NCBI RefSeq assembly: GCF_018614575.1
Contig: NZ_JAGGOJ010000011.1
Location: 372,001-436,000 of the forward strand
From: Streptomyces sp. ISL-10
GTDB taxonomy: Bacteria > Actinomycetota > Actinomycetes > Streptomycetales > Streptomycetaceae
Direction: 5' to 3'
DNA length: 64,000 nt
The notes beneath the pieces are model-generated. The model did no database searches. It was not told where the DNA came from and saw only the letters and a program-made list of their open reading frames with translations. Made by a program: the position numbers and the translations under genes. Positions 26,211 through 34,373 of the stretch are shown piece by piece (the first letter of the stretch is position 1; every line of letters begins with the position of its first letter).

Positions 26211-26585
26211 ATGATCGTACGGATCATGGGGGAGGGGCAGCTGGAGGTGGCGGACAGCCACTTCCCTGAGCTGAACAAGCTCGACGACGAGCTGCTCGCG
26301 GAGATGGAGAGCGGCGACGGCACCGGTTTCCGCCGGACGCTGCACGCCCTGCTCGAAAAGGTCCGCGAGCTCGGCGAGCCACTGCCCGACGCCTCCCTGG
26401 AGCCGTCCGAGCTGATCCTTCCCGCGCCGGACGCGACGCTGGAGGACGTCCGGGAGCTGCTGGGCGAGGACGGGCTCATTCCCACGGGCCCGGAGCCCTC
26501 CCGCACGGAGCCGGAGCCGGAGCCGCTGGAGTCCTCCCGCACGGCCCCGTCCGAATCCCCGGCCCCGGTCGAACCCCCGGACTGA
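26211..26585 (+). CDS. pspAA: PspA-associated protein PspAA
   Basis: A 124-residue protein starting MIVRIMGEGQLEVADSHF, the opening of the PspAA domain (residues about 1-90), which is encoded beside pspA in many actinobacteria. Residues 95-124 are a Pro/Glu/Ser-rich tail. AAGGA precedes the ATG by 6 nt, and pspA is 9 bp upstream, so it is co-translated. It probably modulates PspA; the mechanism is not known to me. Confidence 0.85.
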   Translation: MIVRIMGEGQLEVADSHFPELNKLDDELLAEMESGDGTGFRRTLHALLEKVRELGEPLPDASLEPSELILPAPDATLEDVRELLGEDGLIPTGPEPSRTEPEPEPLESSRTAPSESPAPVEPPD

Positions 26586-26815
26586 CGCGGCCCAGCGGCC
26601 CCGGCGGTCCTCCCCTGCCCGTCCCTTCCCGTGAGCTGGGGCTCCTCGCCCTGCCGGCGCGGGGACCCAATCGACCCCGCGCCGGCGGGCCGGCCGGCGG
26701 TGGGGTGCGGTTCCTGCTCGTCCGGCCCCAGCGAAGCCGGGTACGGGGTCTGGGACGGGAGCCGGTTCGGGAGGGGCGGGGCGGGGAACAGCCCCGCGCA
26801 GCGGCCCCGCCGCAC

Positions 26816-26855
26816 GCCCCTCCGCACCCCCCTCCGCACCCCCCTCAGCACCCCG
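26816..26855. repeat. Short tandem repeat, 12-bp CCCCTCCGCACC type
   Basis: Three to four slightly varied copies of a 12-bp C-rich unit lie just before the histidine-kinase gene. It may vary in copy number by slippage; it overlaps the region where the promoter should be. Confidence 0.55.
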
Positions 26856-26869
26856 TAACGTAGCCGGAC

Positions 26870-28099
26870 GTGACCTCACTCGCCGACCGGCTCCTGCGGA
26901 CAAGGCACTGGCTGCACGCGCACCCGCTCGCATTCGACGCCGCGCTCGCCGTCGCCGTGCTCGCCTGCATGGTCACCGGGTCCTTCGCCGACCCGCACGG
27001 ACCCCACGGCCCCACCTTCGGCACCCGCACACCCGAGCTCCGCAGCGCCGTCCTGATGGTCGTCGCGGCGGCCGCGCTCGTCTTCCGGCGGTGCGAACCG
27101 ATGGCCGTGCTCGGTGTCACCGGTCTTGTGTCCGTCGTCGAGCTCGTGGTCGGCGACCCGGCGGCGCCCGTCGCCATGAGCGCCGTCATCGCCCTGTACA
27201 CCGTCGCCTCCACCACCGACCGGCCCACGACGTGGCGCGTCGGGCTGCTGACGATGGCCGTGCTGACGGGCGCGGCGATGTCGTTCGGCTCCACTCCCTG
27301 GTACACCCAGGAGAACCTGGGCATCTTCGCCTGGACCGGGATGGCGGCCGCCGCCGGTGACGCCGTCCGCAGCCGCCACGCCTTCGTCGACGCCATACGG
27401 GAGAGGGCCGAGCGCGCCGAGCGGACCCGCGAGGAGGAGGCCGGGCGCCGCGTCGCCGAGGAGCGGCTGCGCATCGCCCGCGATCTGCACGATGTCGTCG
27501 CGCACCACATCGCCCTGGTCAACGTGCAGGCCGGCGTCGCCGCCCATGTCATGGACAAGCGGCCCGACCAGGCCAAGGAAGCCCTGGCCCATGTCCGCGA
27601 GGCCAGCCGCTCCGCACTCGACGAACTGCGCGCCACCGTCGGCCTGCTGCGTCAGTCCGGCGACCCCGAGGCGCCCACCCAGCCGGCCCCCGGCCTCGCC
27701 GTCCTCGACGAACTCGTCACCACCTTCCGCCAGGCCGGACTGCCCGTCGAAGTCGCCCGCGCCGACGACGGCGTCAGCCCGTCCGCGGCGGTCGACCTCG
27801 CCGCGTACCGGATCATCCAGGAGTCGCTGACCAATGTGCAGAAGCACGCGGGCCCGGACGCCAAGGCCGAGGTCAGCGTGGTGCGCGTCGGCGCCACCCT
27901 GGAGGTGACCGTCCTCGACAACGGCGCCGTCGACCCGGACCCCGGCGAAGGCGGCGGCCACGGACTCATCGGCATGCGGGAACGGGTCACCGCGCTCGGC
28001 GGCACCCTCGCCGCCAGGCCCCGCTACGGAGGCGGCTTCCGGGTGCAGGCGATACTGCCCCTGCATGCGCGGGCGGCCCGCGCGGGGGAGGACCGATGA
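26870..28099 (+). CDS. NarL-type sensor histidine kinase
   Basis: A 409-residue membrane sensor kinase. Residues about 20-170 hold five or so hydrophobic helices with almost no extracellular loops. The HisKA_3 phosphorylation box is RIARDLHDVVAHHIALVN, and the ATPase domain carries the N-box ESLTNVQKHAG, then VLDNGAVDPD and GGGHGLIGMRERV. The start is GTG. The response-regulator ATG overlaps the stop (ATGA), so the two form a pair. The signal is unknown; the pspA neighbours hint at envelope sensing but this is only position. Confidence 0.92.
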   Translation: MTSLADRLLRTRHWLHAHPLAFDAALAVAVLACMVTGSFADPHGPHGPTFGTRTPELRSAVLMVVAAAALVFRRCEPMAVLGVTGLVSVVELVVGDPAAPVAMSAVIALYTVASTTDRPTTWRVGLLTMAVLTGAAMSFGSTPWYTQENLGIFAWTGMAAAAGDAVRSRHAFVDAIRERAERAERTREEEAGRRVAEERLRIARDLHDVVAHHIALVNVQAGVAAHVMDKRPDQAKEALAHVREASRSALDELRATVGLLRQSGDPEAPTQPAPGLAVLDELVTTFRQAGLPVEVARADDGVSPSAAVDLAAYRIIQESLTNVQKHAGPDAKAEVSVVRVGATLEVTVLDNGAVDPDPGEGGGHGLIGMRERVTALGGTLAARPRYGGGFRVQAILPLHARAARAGEDR

Positions 28100-28782
28100 C
28101 CATCAGGGTGCTGCTCGCCGACGACCAGGCGCTGCTGCGCAGCGCGTTCAAGGTCCTGGTGGACTCCGAACCGGACATGGAGGTCGTCGGGGAGGCCGCC
28201 GACGGCGCGCAGGCCGTCGCCCTGACCCGCTCCGCCCGCGCCGACGTCGTCCTGATGGACATCCGGATGCCCGGCACGGACGGCCTCGCCGCGACCCGCA
28301 TGATCAGCGCGGATCCCGAACTGTCGCATGTGCGGGTGGTGATGCTGACGACCTTCGAGGTGGACGAATACGTCGTCCAGTCGCTGCGCGCCGGGGCCTC
28401 CGGCTTCCTCGGGAAGGGCGCCGAGCCCGAGGAGCTCCTGAACGCGATCCGTGTCGCCGCCGCCGGAGAAGCGCTGCTGTCCCCGGCCGCGACCAAGGGA
28501 CTGATCGCCACGTTCCTCGCCCAGGGCGGCGGTTCGGACAACGTGGCCGAACCCGGCGCGTACGCCGAGCGGATGTCCGCCCTCACGAGCCGCGAGCGCG
28601 AAGTGCTGGTGCTGGTCGCCGGCGGGCACTCCAACGACGAGATCGCCGACCGTCTGGAGGTCAGTCCGCTCACCGTGAAGACCCATGTGAACCGGGCGAT
28701 GGCCAAGCTCGGCGCCCGCGACCGGGCCCAGCTGGTGGTCACCGCGTACGAGTCCGGTCTGGTACGTCCACGGGTGGAGTGA
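28096..28782 (+). CDS. NarL/LuxR-type response regulator
   Basis: A 228-residue regulator. The receiver domain (1-120) keeps the acidic pair in LLADDQALLRSAF, the phospho-acceptor in VVLMDIRMPG and the lysine in SGFLGKG. The C-terminal LuxR helix-turn-helix reads LTSREREVLVLVAGGHSNDE and then IADRLEVSPLTVKTHVNRAM. It is the partner of the upstream kinase. The next 250 bp hold a transporter remnant that may once have been its target. Confidence 0.92.
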   Translation: MTIRVLLADDQALLRSAFKVLVDSEPDMEVVGEAADGAQAVALTRSARADVVLMDIRMPGTDGLAATRMISADPELSHVRVVMLTTFEVDEYVVQSLRAGASGFLGKGAEPEELLNAIRVAAAGEALLSPAATKGLIATFLAQGGGSDNVAEPGAYAERMSALTSREREVLVLVAGGHSNDEIADRLEVSPLTVKTHVNRAMAKLGARDRAQLVVTAYESGLVRPRVE

Positions 28783-28799
28783 GCCCTGCGGGGCCGTGG

Positions 28800-29067
28800 T
28801 GGCCGGTGCCGGCTGCGTCCGATCCTGACAATGGCCCTGGCGACGGTCTTCACCGTGCTGCCGATGGTGCCGGGCGTGACGGGCGAGGGCGGCCTCATGG
28901 CCAGGCCGCCGGCCCTGGCGCTGATCGGCGGCCTGATCACCTCGACGCCGCTGACGCTGCTGCTGGCGCCGACGCTGTACGCGATGGTGGAGCCGTGCAA
29001 GGAACGGCGCCGCGCTGAGCGGCGGGTACGCCGGCCTCGACAGACCCGCCGACGCCGGAGCCGGTGA
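28800..29067 (+). pseudogene. C-terminal remnant of an RND (AcrB-type) efflux transporter
   Basis: Reading from about 28800, the translation runs RLRPILTMALATVFTVLPMV, then GEGGLMARPPALALIGGLIT, TPLTLLLAPTLYAMVE and a basic tail. This is the last transmembrane block of RND exporters, where RLRPILMTALATVLGLLPLA and GGL-TSTLLTL--VP--Y are conserved. The remaining thousand or so residues are absent: the preceding gene ends only 18 bp earlier. It was probably left by a deletion that fused this tail to the region behind the two-component system. Confidence 0.7.
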
Positions 29068-29498
29068 ACGCGTGAGCATGCAGCGGGCGCTGTCGACGCC
29101 GAGCCTGCGCAGACAGGGGAGCCCGGCCAGAACGTCGGCCGGGTCGCCGATGCCGCCCCCTGTGCTGTCGAGAAGCTGCGGACTTGGACCTGGTGGATCA
29201 GCGCGTTGGGCCATCACGGTTCGGGAGTCGTGGCGCTGCGGGTCCGGGGCGGCCGATGCCGGCCGGCGAAGCCCCATCCCGAAACCGGGGCTTCGCCCAA
29301 GAGCCGTACCGCCCTTCGGCGGGGTCCTTGAACTTCCCCTGGGCTTCGCCCCGGGGACCCTCGGCCGGGCTGACAAAGCCGGCCCCGCTGCGGCACTCCC
29401 CCTGGCTTCGCCGGGGGACCCAGCACCGCCAGGCCGTAGGTTTTGTGGCGCGAGGGCCCGGTGGGGTCCCCCGCGCCCGCGGGGCGTAGGGGCAGGAG
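29068..29498. other. Palindrome-rich intergenic region before nadA end
   Basis: About 430 bp without a gene. It contains several GC stem-loops with a central CTTCG loop, including two clear copies of the palindromic repeat listed separately, and GGGGCTTCGCCCAAG-like elements. These may act as terminators for nadA or for transcripts from the left. Confidence 0.6.
29334..29421. repeat. Two copies of a CTTCG-loop palindromic repeat
   Basis: Copy one is 29334-29360 (TTCCCCTGGGCTTCGCCCC, then GGGGACCC). Copy two is 29395-29421 (ACTCCCCCTGGCTTCGCC, then GGGGGACCC). Similar units occur inside the coding sequence at 47447 and 48001 and, inverted, at 57811. Confidence 0.7.
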
Positions 29499-30686
29499 CT
29501 ACGGCAGCGCCAGCATCCGCTCCAGCGCCAGCTTCGCGAAGCTCTCCGTCTCCTTGTCGACCTGGATGCGGTTGACCAGGTTGCCCTCGGCCAGCGACTC
29601 CAGAGCCCACACCAGGTGGGGCAGGTCGATCCGGTTCATCGTCGAGCAGAAGCAGACCGTCTTGTCGAGGAAGACGATCTCCTTGCCCTCGTCTGCGAAA
29701 CGATTCGCCAGACGACGGACCAGGTTCAGCTCCGTGCCGATGGCCCACTTGGACCCGGCCGGGGCCGCCTGAAGCGTGTTGATGATGTACTCCGTCGAGC
29801 CCACGTAGTCCGCGGCCGCGACGACCTCGTGCTTGCACTCAGGGTGCACCAGGACGTTGACGCCCGGGATGCGCTCGCGCACGTCGTTGACCGAGTCCAG
29901 CGAGAACCGGCCGTGCACCGAGCAGTGGCCGCGCCACAGGATCATCTTGGCGGCTCGCAGTTCCTCCGCGGTCAGGCCGCCGTTCGGCTTGTGCGGGTTG
30001 TAGAGCACGCAGTCCTCAAGAGACATCCCCATGTCACGGACGGCGGTGTTGCGGCCCAGGTGCTGGTCGGGCAGGAAGAGGACCTTCTCGCCCTGCTCGA
30101 AGGCCCAGTCCAGCGCGCGCTTCGCGTTCGACGACGTACAGATGGTGCCGCCGTGCTTGCCGGTGAACGCCTTGATGTCCGCCGAGGAGTTCATGTACGA
30201 CACGGGCACGACCTGCTCGGCGATGCCCGCCTCCGTCAGCACGTCCCAGCACTCGGCGACCTGCTCGGCCGTGGCCATGTCGGCCATCGAGCAGCCGGCC
30301 GCGAGGTCGGGGAGCACGACCTTCTGGTCGTCGGACGTCAGGATGTCCGCGGACTCGGCCATGAAGTGCACACCGCAGAAGACGATGTACTCGGCCTCGG
30401 GGCGCGCGGCCGCGTCCTTGGCCAGCTTGAAGGAGTCGCCGGTGACGTCCGCGAACTGGATGACCTCGTCACGCTGGTAGTGGTGGCCCAGGACGAAGAC
30501 CTTGCTGCCGAGCTTCTCCTTGGCCGCACGGGCGCGCTCCACCAGGTCCGGGTCGGACGGCGATGGCAGGTCGCCCGGGCACTCGACACCGCGCTCGCTG
30601 CGGGGGTCGGCCTCGCGGCCGAGCAGCAGGAGGGCGAGCGGCGTCGGCTGGACGTCGAGCTCGGGGCGGGTTGGGGCGGTGGTCAC
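29499..30686 (-). CDS. nadA: Quinolinate synthase A
   Basis: A 395-residue enzyme that condenses iminoaspartate with dihydroxyacetone phosphate to quinolinate in NAD synthesis, using a [4Fe-4S] cluster. Conserved blocks are VFVLGHHYQRDEVI, YIVFCGVHFMAESADIL, LPDLAAGCSMADMA, HPECKHEVV and KTVCFCSTMNR. The cysteines in FCGVHF, PECKHE and the CFC segment are the cluster candidates. The GTG at 30686 is preferred over the GTG at 30695 because GAAAGG lies 9 nt before it. It is divergent from the Fe-S insertion gene erpA. The usual partners nadB and nadC are not next to it here. Confidence 0.95.
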   Translation of the reverse strand: MTTAPTRPELDVQPTPLALLLLGREADPRSERGVECPGDLPSPSDPDLVERARAAKEKLGSKVFVLGHHYQRDEVIQFADVTGDSFKLAKDAAARPEAEYIVFCGVHFMAESADILTSDDQKVVLPDLAAGCSMADMATAEQVAECWDVLTEAGIAEQVVPVSYMNSSADIKAFTGKHGGTICTSSNAKRALDWAFEQGEKVLFLPDQHLGRNTAVRDMGMSLEDCVLYNPHKPNGGLTAEELRAAKMILWRGHCSVHGRFSLDSVNDVRERIPGVNVLVHPECKHEVVAAADYVGSTEYIINTLQAAPAGSKWAIGTELNLVRRLANRFADEGKEIVFLDKTVCFCSTMNRIDLPHLVWALESLAEGNLVNRIQVDKETESFAKLALERMLALP

Positions 30687-30731
30687 GACACGCACCCTTT
30701 CTTCGTCTGACAGAGGGCTTCTCGTCTATTT

Positions 30732-30783
30732 GACGCTATCTATCATAACCGCTTCACGTCACTTTGACGATGTCCATAGCGTC
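30732..30783. promoter_or_regulatory. Spaced inverted repeat in the nadA-erpA divergent region
   Basis: GACGCTAT at 30732-30739 and its exact complement ATAGCGTC at 30776-30783 flank 36 bp. The left arm sits about 45 bp upstream of the nadA start, and a TATGAT hexamer (minus strand, 30742-30747) could be its -10 box. TTGACG-like sequences recur in the interval. A repressor of NAD synthesis or an Fe-S-responsive factor could bind; the identity is a guess. Confidence 0.4.
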
Positions 30784-30938
30784 GATGTGACGCACCCCCT
30801 GTCCACAGGCCGGTGCCTTGTGTCGAGCCGGTGTGCGAGCATGAAAGGGAAAGACTAGGGCTCGCCCGGAATGAATCCGGGACCCGGCCGGTTGCACCCG
30901 TCGGCAAGCAGTCTCCGTACTACCCGGGAGAGAAGCAG

Positions 30939-31295
30939 ATGTCCGTATCGGACGAGACCACCACCGTGAGCGACGGCATCCTCCTGTCCGACGCCGCCGC
31001 GGCCAAGGTCAAGGCCCTGCTGGACCAGGAAGGCCGTGACGACCTCGCCCTGCGTGTCGCTGTTCAGCCCGGCGGCTGCTCCGGCCTGCGGTACCAGCTG
31101 TTCTTCGACGAGCGCTCGCTCGACGGCGACGTCGTCAAGGACTTCGGCGGCGTCAAGGTCGTCACCGACCGCATGAGCGCGCCGTACCTGGGCGGTGCGT
31201 CGATCGACTTCGTCGACACCATCGAGAAGCAGGGCTTCACCATCGACAACCCGAACGCGACGGGTTCCTGCGCCTGCGGCGACTCGTTCAGCTAG
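30939..31295 (+). CDS. erpA: Iron-sulfur cluster insertion protein, HesB/IscA type
   Basis: A 118-residue A-type Fe-S carrier. The three cluster-binding cysteines are present: C47 in VQPGGCSGLRY, and C111 and C113 in GSCACGDSF. The fold is otherwise complete and of normal family length. GGGAGAGAAG precedes the ATG. It probably delivers clusters to client enzymes, for which divergent nadA is an obvious nearby candidate. A hairpin terminator follows at 31319. Confidence 0.92.
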   Translation: MSVSDETTTVSDGILLSDAAAAKVKALLDQEGRDDLALRVAVQPGGCSGLRYQLFFDERSLDGDVVKDFGGVKVVTDRMSAPYLGGASIDFVDTIEKQGFTIDNPNATGSCACGDSFS

Positions 31296-31318
31296 AGACT
31301 CTTCTCTGCATGCGGCGA

Positions 31319-31351
31319 AAGGCGGCGGCCCCCATCCGGGACCGCCGCCTT
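31319..31351. terminator. Bidirectional terminator between erpA and the convergent gene
   Basis: AAGGCGGCGG and CCGCCGCCTT form a perfect 10-bp stem around 13 nt, 24 bp after the erpA stop and 17 bp from the end of the convergent gene. Confidence 0.75.
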
Positions 31352-31367
31352 CGGCGTCTCAGCACCC

Positions 31368-32876
31368 TCACCCCTTGCGCGGCAGTTCCTTGCCCGTGCT
31401 CGCGTCAACGACCTTGCGGCCGTCCAGGGGTGCGTCCAGCGTCACCGATTCGGTCAGCTCCTTGGCGATGGCGATGCACACCCGGTCGGGATCGGGATTC
31501 GGCTCGACGATCTCGACCTTCACCTGGTCCGGGCTCTCCGTCGCCCTCGCCTCGTAGTCGCTGCACACCCCGCCCCAGAAGGTCACCGACAGCGTCCTGC
31601 CGTCCACGCTGTACGAGATGGCCGGAGGGGAGGGGACCTTCCCCGGCTCGGTCGGCGTGACGTCCTGGTGCGGCGGCTCGGCCGACTTGAGATACGCCGG
31701 CTCCACCGCGGTGTGCGTGACCGTGAACGGCTCGGCCTGCCCCTTCGCAGTCACCTGGAACAGCCACGACGGCACCAGCGCCTGTCGCCCGTCCACATAC
31801 TGCGCCGCCAGCCCGAAGACGGCCTTCTCGACAGTCAGCTGCTCCGGTGCGGGCTTGTCGCCCGCCGGCTCACACGGCGCGGCGGGCTTCTGCTCGCCCT
31901 CCCGCGACTCGTCCGCGGGCGGCTCACCCACCCGCAGGTCGTCCTTGTGCGGCACGGGCGTCGCGCAGCCGCCGATGCCGATCGGGCCACCGCCCTGCCC
32001 GGCCTCGTTCAGCGCCTTCATCGCCTCGTCCGCGGAGATCGCCGGATAGCTGTGGGACTTCACGGGCTTCTTCAGCTGCCCGCTCCCGCCGATCACCTGA
32101 CCGTCCGCGCCGACCTGGATGCCGGTGCTCCAGCCGTACGTGGGCAGGCCGCCCACCACCGGGTCGGCGTTGACCACGCGTACCGCGCCCATCAGCTGCC
32201 GGGCGTCGAGCTTCGCGTCGCCCTGGCCGACCGCGGCCAGCACCGGCGCCGCGGCCTTCTTCGCGGCCGCCTCGTCGACCGCGGGCCCCGACTCGTCCGG
32301 CGCCACCGAGCCGTCGGCCGGGCAGTCCTTGCCCTTCGGGCAGTCGTCGCCGCGGGGCGCCGCGCCGTAGCGGGCGAAGGTCCAGGTGCCCGGAGCGTCC
32401 TTGTTCACCTGGAGCATCGGGCCCGAGCCGTCCTTGTCCGCCCCGATCTTCCACGCTGTACCCGCCAGTCGCGGCGATCCCGTCACACCGAGCGCCTTTG
32501 CCAGCCGTGCGACCTCGGCCTCCGTCACGGATCCGGCCGCCCGGTACACGGCGGCCCGCTCGGGTCCCTCGGGCAGATCGCCCGCGGCGCGGTAGACCGT
32601 ACCGCCACCGTCGTTCGGATCGGGCTCGCCCGGAGCGATGGAGCCCGTGCTCTCGCCGGCGCTCCCCGGCGCGTCCAGGGAGAGCAGCGGAGCCGGCCCA
32701 CCCCGGGGGGCGTCGCTCTTCGCGTCGGACGCCGTGTCCGTGCCGCCGCCCAGTCCTGTGGTCGCCACGTACGCCCCGCCTCCGCCGGCGACCAGCACCG
32801 CCGCCGCCACCGAGGCGACGACGAGCGGGGAACGCCGGTGGCGGGGGCTGCGTTGCGTCTTGTCCGTGCTGCTCAC
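31368..32876 (-). CDS. Membrane-anchored extracellular protein of unknown function
   Basis: A 502-residue protein with a short basic N-terminus (SSTDKTQRSPRHRRS), one hydrophobic helix (PLVVASVAAAVLVAGGGGAY) and a long extracytoplasmic part rich in Gly, Pro, Asp and Lys. Cysteines occur in pairs (DDCPKGKDCP), which suits disulfides outside the cell. The GTG at 32876 has AAGGAG 7 nt upstream. It follows a 68-residue gene on the same strand after 100 bp. It may be an N-in, C-out anchored protein. I recognise no catalytic motif. Confidence 0.75.
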   Translation of the reverse strand: MSSTDKTQRSPRHRRSPLVVASVAAAVLVAGGGGAYVATTGLGGGTDTASDAKSDAPRGGPAPLLSLDAPGSAGESTGSIAPGEPDPNDGGGTVYRAAGDLPEGPERAAVYRAAGSVTEAEVARLAKALGVTGSPRLAGTAWKIGADKDGSGPMLQVNKDAPGTWTFARYGAAPRGDDCPKGKDCPADGSVAPDESGPAVDEAAAKKAAAPVLAAVGQGDAKLDARQLMGAVRVVNADPVVGGLPTYGWSTGIQVGADGQVIGGSGQLKKPVKSHSYPAISADEAMKALNEAGQGGGPIGIGGCATPVPHKDDLRVGEPPADESREGEQKPAAPCEPAGDKPAPEQLTVEKAVFGLAAQYVDGRQALVPSWLFQVTAKGQAEPFTVTHTAVEPAYLKSAEPPHQDVTPTEPGKVPSPPAISYSVDGRTLSVTFWGGVCSDYEARATESPDQVKVEIVEPNPDPDRVCIAIAKELTESVTLDAPLDGRKVVDASTGKELPRKG

Positions 32877-32976
32877 CGCATCGCTCCTTGTCTCGTGCCT
32901 CCTGCTGCGGAGGGCACGGATGGGACGGAGCGGGGGAGCGCGTGGTTCCCTCGCGTCGCGCGGCGCCCGTCGCGGC

Positions 32977-33183
32977 TCAGTCGCCGTAGTCGGACATCGC
33001 GTCCAGCAGCCGGGCCGAGGAGGGCGGCACCACGACCCCGTGGATGAGCGAATGGTGCACCGGCGCCGGCGCCGTGACCGCCGGTACGACCCAGTGCGGT
33101 GCCATGCGCGCGCAGTCACCGCGCAGCTGGTCGAGACTCATCTCGGACTCCCGCGACTCGCGCGCGGCGATGTGCTTCGTCAT
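32977..33183 (-). CDS. Small protein of unknown function, 68 residues
   Basis: A 68-residue protein (MTKHIAARESRESEMSLDQL at the start and SARLLDAMSDYGD at the end), His/Pro-rich in the middle, without a membrane helix. It lies 100 bp upstream of the anchored protein gene on the same strand and is divergent from the adoK-like gene. A strong ribosome site is lacking. Codon bias fits a gene. No function is known to me. Confidence 0.6.
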   Translation of the reverse strand: MTKHIAARESRESEMSLDQLRGDCARMAPHWVVPAVTAPAPVHHSLIHGVVVPPSSARLLDAMSDYGD

Positions 33184-33311
33184 AGCGGCACCGTATGCAC
33201 CTGGGCCTGGCGGAAAAAAGCCCTACTATCGGGTAGTTTCCGCACGTGGAAGGGGCGTAGAACCCGGTAGCGTGGACTGTCACTGCCAACCCGCCCCAGG
33301 AGCGCCTCACC

Positions 33312-34286
33312 GTGCGTATCGCAGTCACCGGCTCCATCGCCACCGACCACCTCATGACCTTCCCCGGCCGCTTCGCCGACCAGTTGGTCGCGGACCAGTT
33401 GCACACGGTCTCCCTGTCCTTCCTCGTCGACAATCTCGATGTGCGCAGGGGCGGTGTCGGGGCCAACATCTGCTTCGGCATGGGCCAGCTGGGCACCGGA
33501 CCGATCCTCGTCGGCGCGGCCGGCTCGGACTTCGACGAGTACCGCGCCTGGCTCGACCGTCACGGTGTGGACACCGCGTCGGTCCGTATCTCCGAGGTCC
33601 TGCACACCGCCCGCTTCGTGTGCACCACCGACGCCGACCACAACCAGATCGGCTCCTTCTACACCGGTGCCATGAGCGAGGCTCGCCAGATCGAGCTGAA
33701 GTCCGTGGCCGACCGGGTCGGCGGCCTGGATCTCGTCCTGATCGGCGCGGACGACCCCGAGGCGATGCTGCGTCACACCGAGGAGTGCCGCTCGCGCGCC
33801 ATCCCGTTCGCCGCGGACTTCTCGCAGCAGATCGCGCGCATGGACGGCGACGAGATCCGGATACTGCTGGACGGCGCCGCGTACCTGTTCTCGAACGAGT
33901 ACGAGAAGGGCCTCATCGAGTCCAAGACCGGCTGGACCGACGGGGAGATCCTGGCCAGGGTCGGCCACCGCGTCACCACGCTCGGCTCCCGGGGCGTCCG
34001 CATCGAGGCGGCGGGAGGGGAGACGATCGAGGTCGGCTGCCCGGAGGAGGACGCCAAGGTCGACCCGACGGGCGTGGGCGACGCGTTCCGCGCGGGCTTC
34101 CTGTCGGGCCTGTCGTGGGGCGTGGGCCATGAGCGGGCGGCGCAGGTGGGCTGCATGCTGGCCACGCTGGTGATCGAGACGCTGGGCACGCAGGAGTACA
34201 CGCTGCGGCGGGCGCACTTCATGGAGCGCTTCACCAAGGCGTACGGCCACGAGGCGGCAGCCGAGGTCCACGCACACCTGGCCTGA
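33312..34286 (+). CDS. adoK: PfkB-family carbohydrate kinase, adenosine-kinase (AdoK)-like
   Basis: A 324-residue ribokinase-family enzyme. It has the N-terminal GSIATDHLMTFPGRF, the substrate glycines RRGGVGANICFGM, and the C-terminal anion hole and catalytic base in DPTGVGDAFRAGFLSG. The sequence and the position upstream of ctaC match the mycobacterial AdoK (Rv2202c), which phosphorylates adenosine with ATP. Bacterial proteins of this group are closer to sugar kinases, so another nucleoside or sugar is possible. The GTG start has AGGAG 9 nt upstream. Confidence 0.8.
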   Translation: MRIAVTGSIATDHLMTFPGRFADQLVADQLHTVSLSFLVDNLDVRRGGVGANICFGMGQLGTGPILVGAAGSDFDEYRAWLDRHGVDTASVRISEVLHTARFVCTTDADHNQIGSFYTGAMSEARQIELKSVADRVGGLDLVLIGADDPEAMLRHTEECRSRAIPFAADFSQQIARMDGDEIRILLDGAAYLFSNEYEKGLIESKTGWTDGEILARVGHRVTTLGSRGVRIEAAGGETIEVGCPEEDAKVDPTGVGDAFRAGFLSGLSWGVGHERAAQVGCMLATLVIETLGTQEYTLRRAHFMERFTKAYGHEAAAEVHAHLA

Positions 34287-34295
34287 CACGCTCAG

Positions 34296-34324
34296 GGGGA
34301 CCCCGCCGGGCCGGCGGGGTCCCC
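34296..34324. terminator. Perfect palindrome between convergent adoK-like and desulfurase genes
   Basis: GGGGACCCCGCCGG and CCGGCGGGGTCCCC are fully complementary with one base between them. In RNA the central bases would open as the loop. It is placed for bidirectional termination. Confidence 0.75.
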
Positions 34325-34373
34325 AGGGGCTGTCCGGCGGATCCGGGCCGGGGCCCTGATGCGCCGGACACCC

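Noticed and set aside
28831..29067. A possible small membrane protein starting MALATVFTVLPMV
   Set aside because: The similarity begins upstream of this ATG and matches only the end of RND transporters, so it is taken as a remnant.
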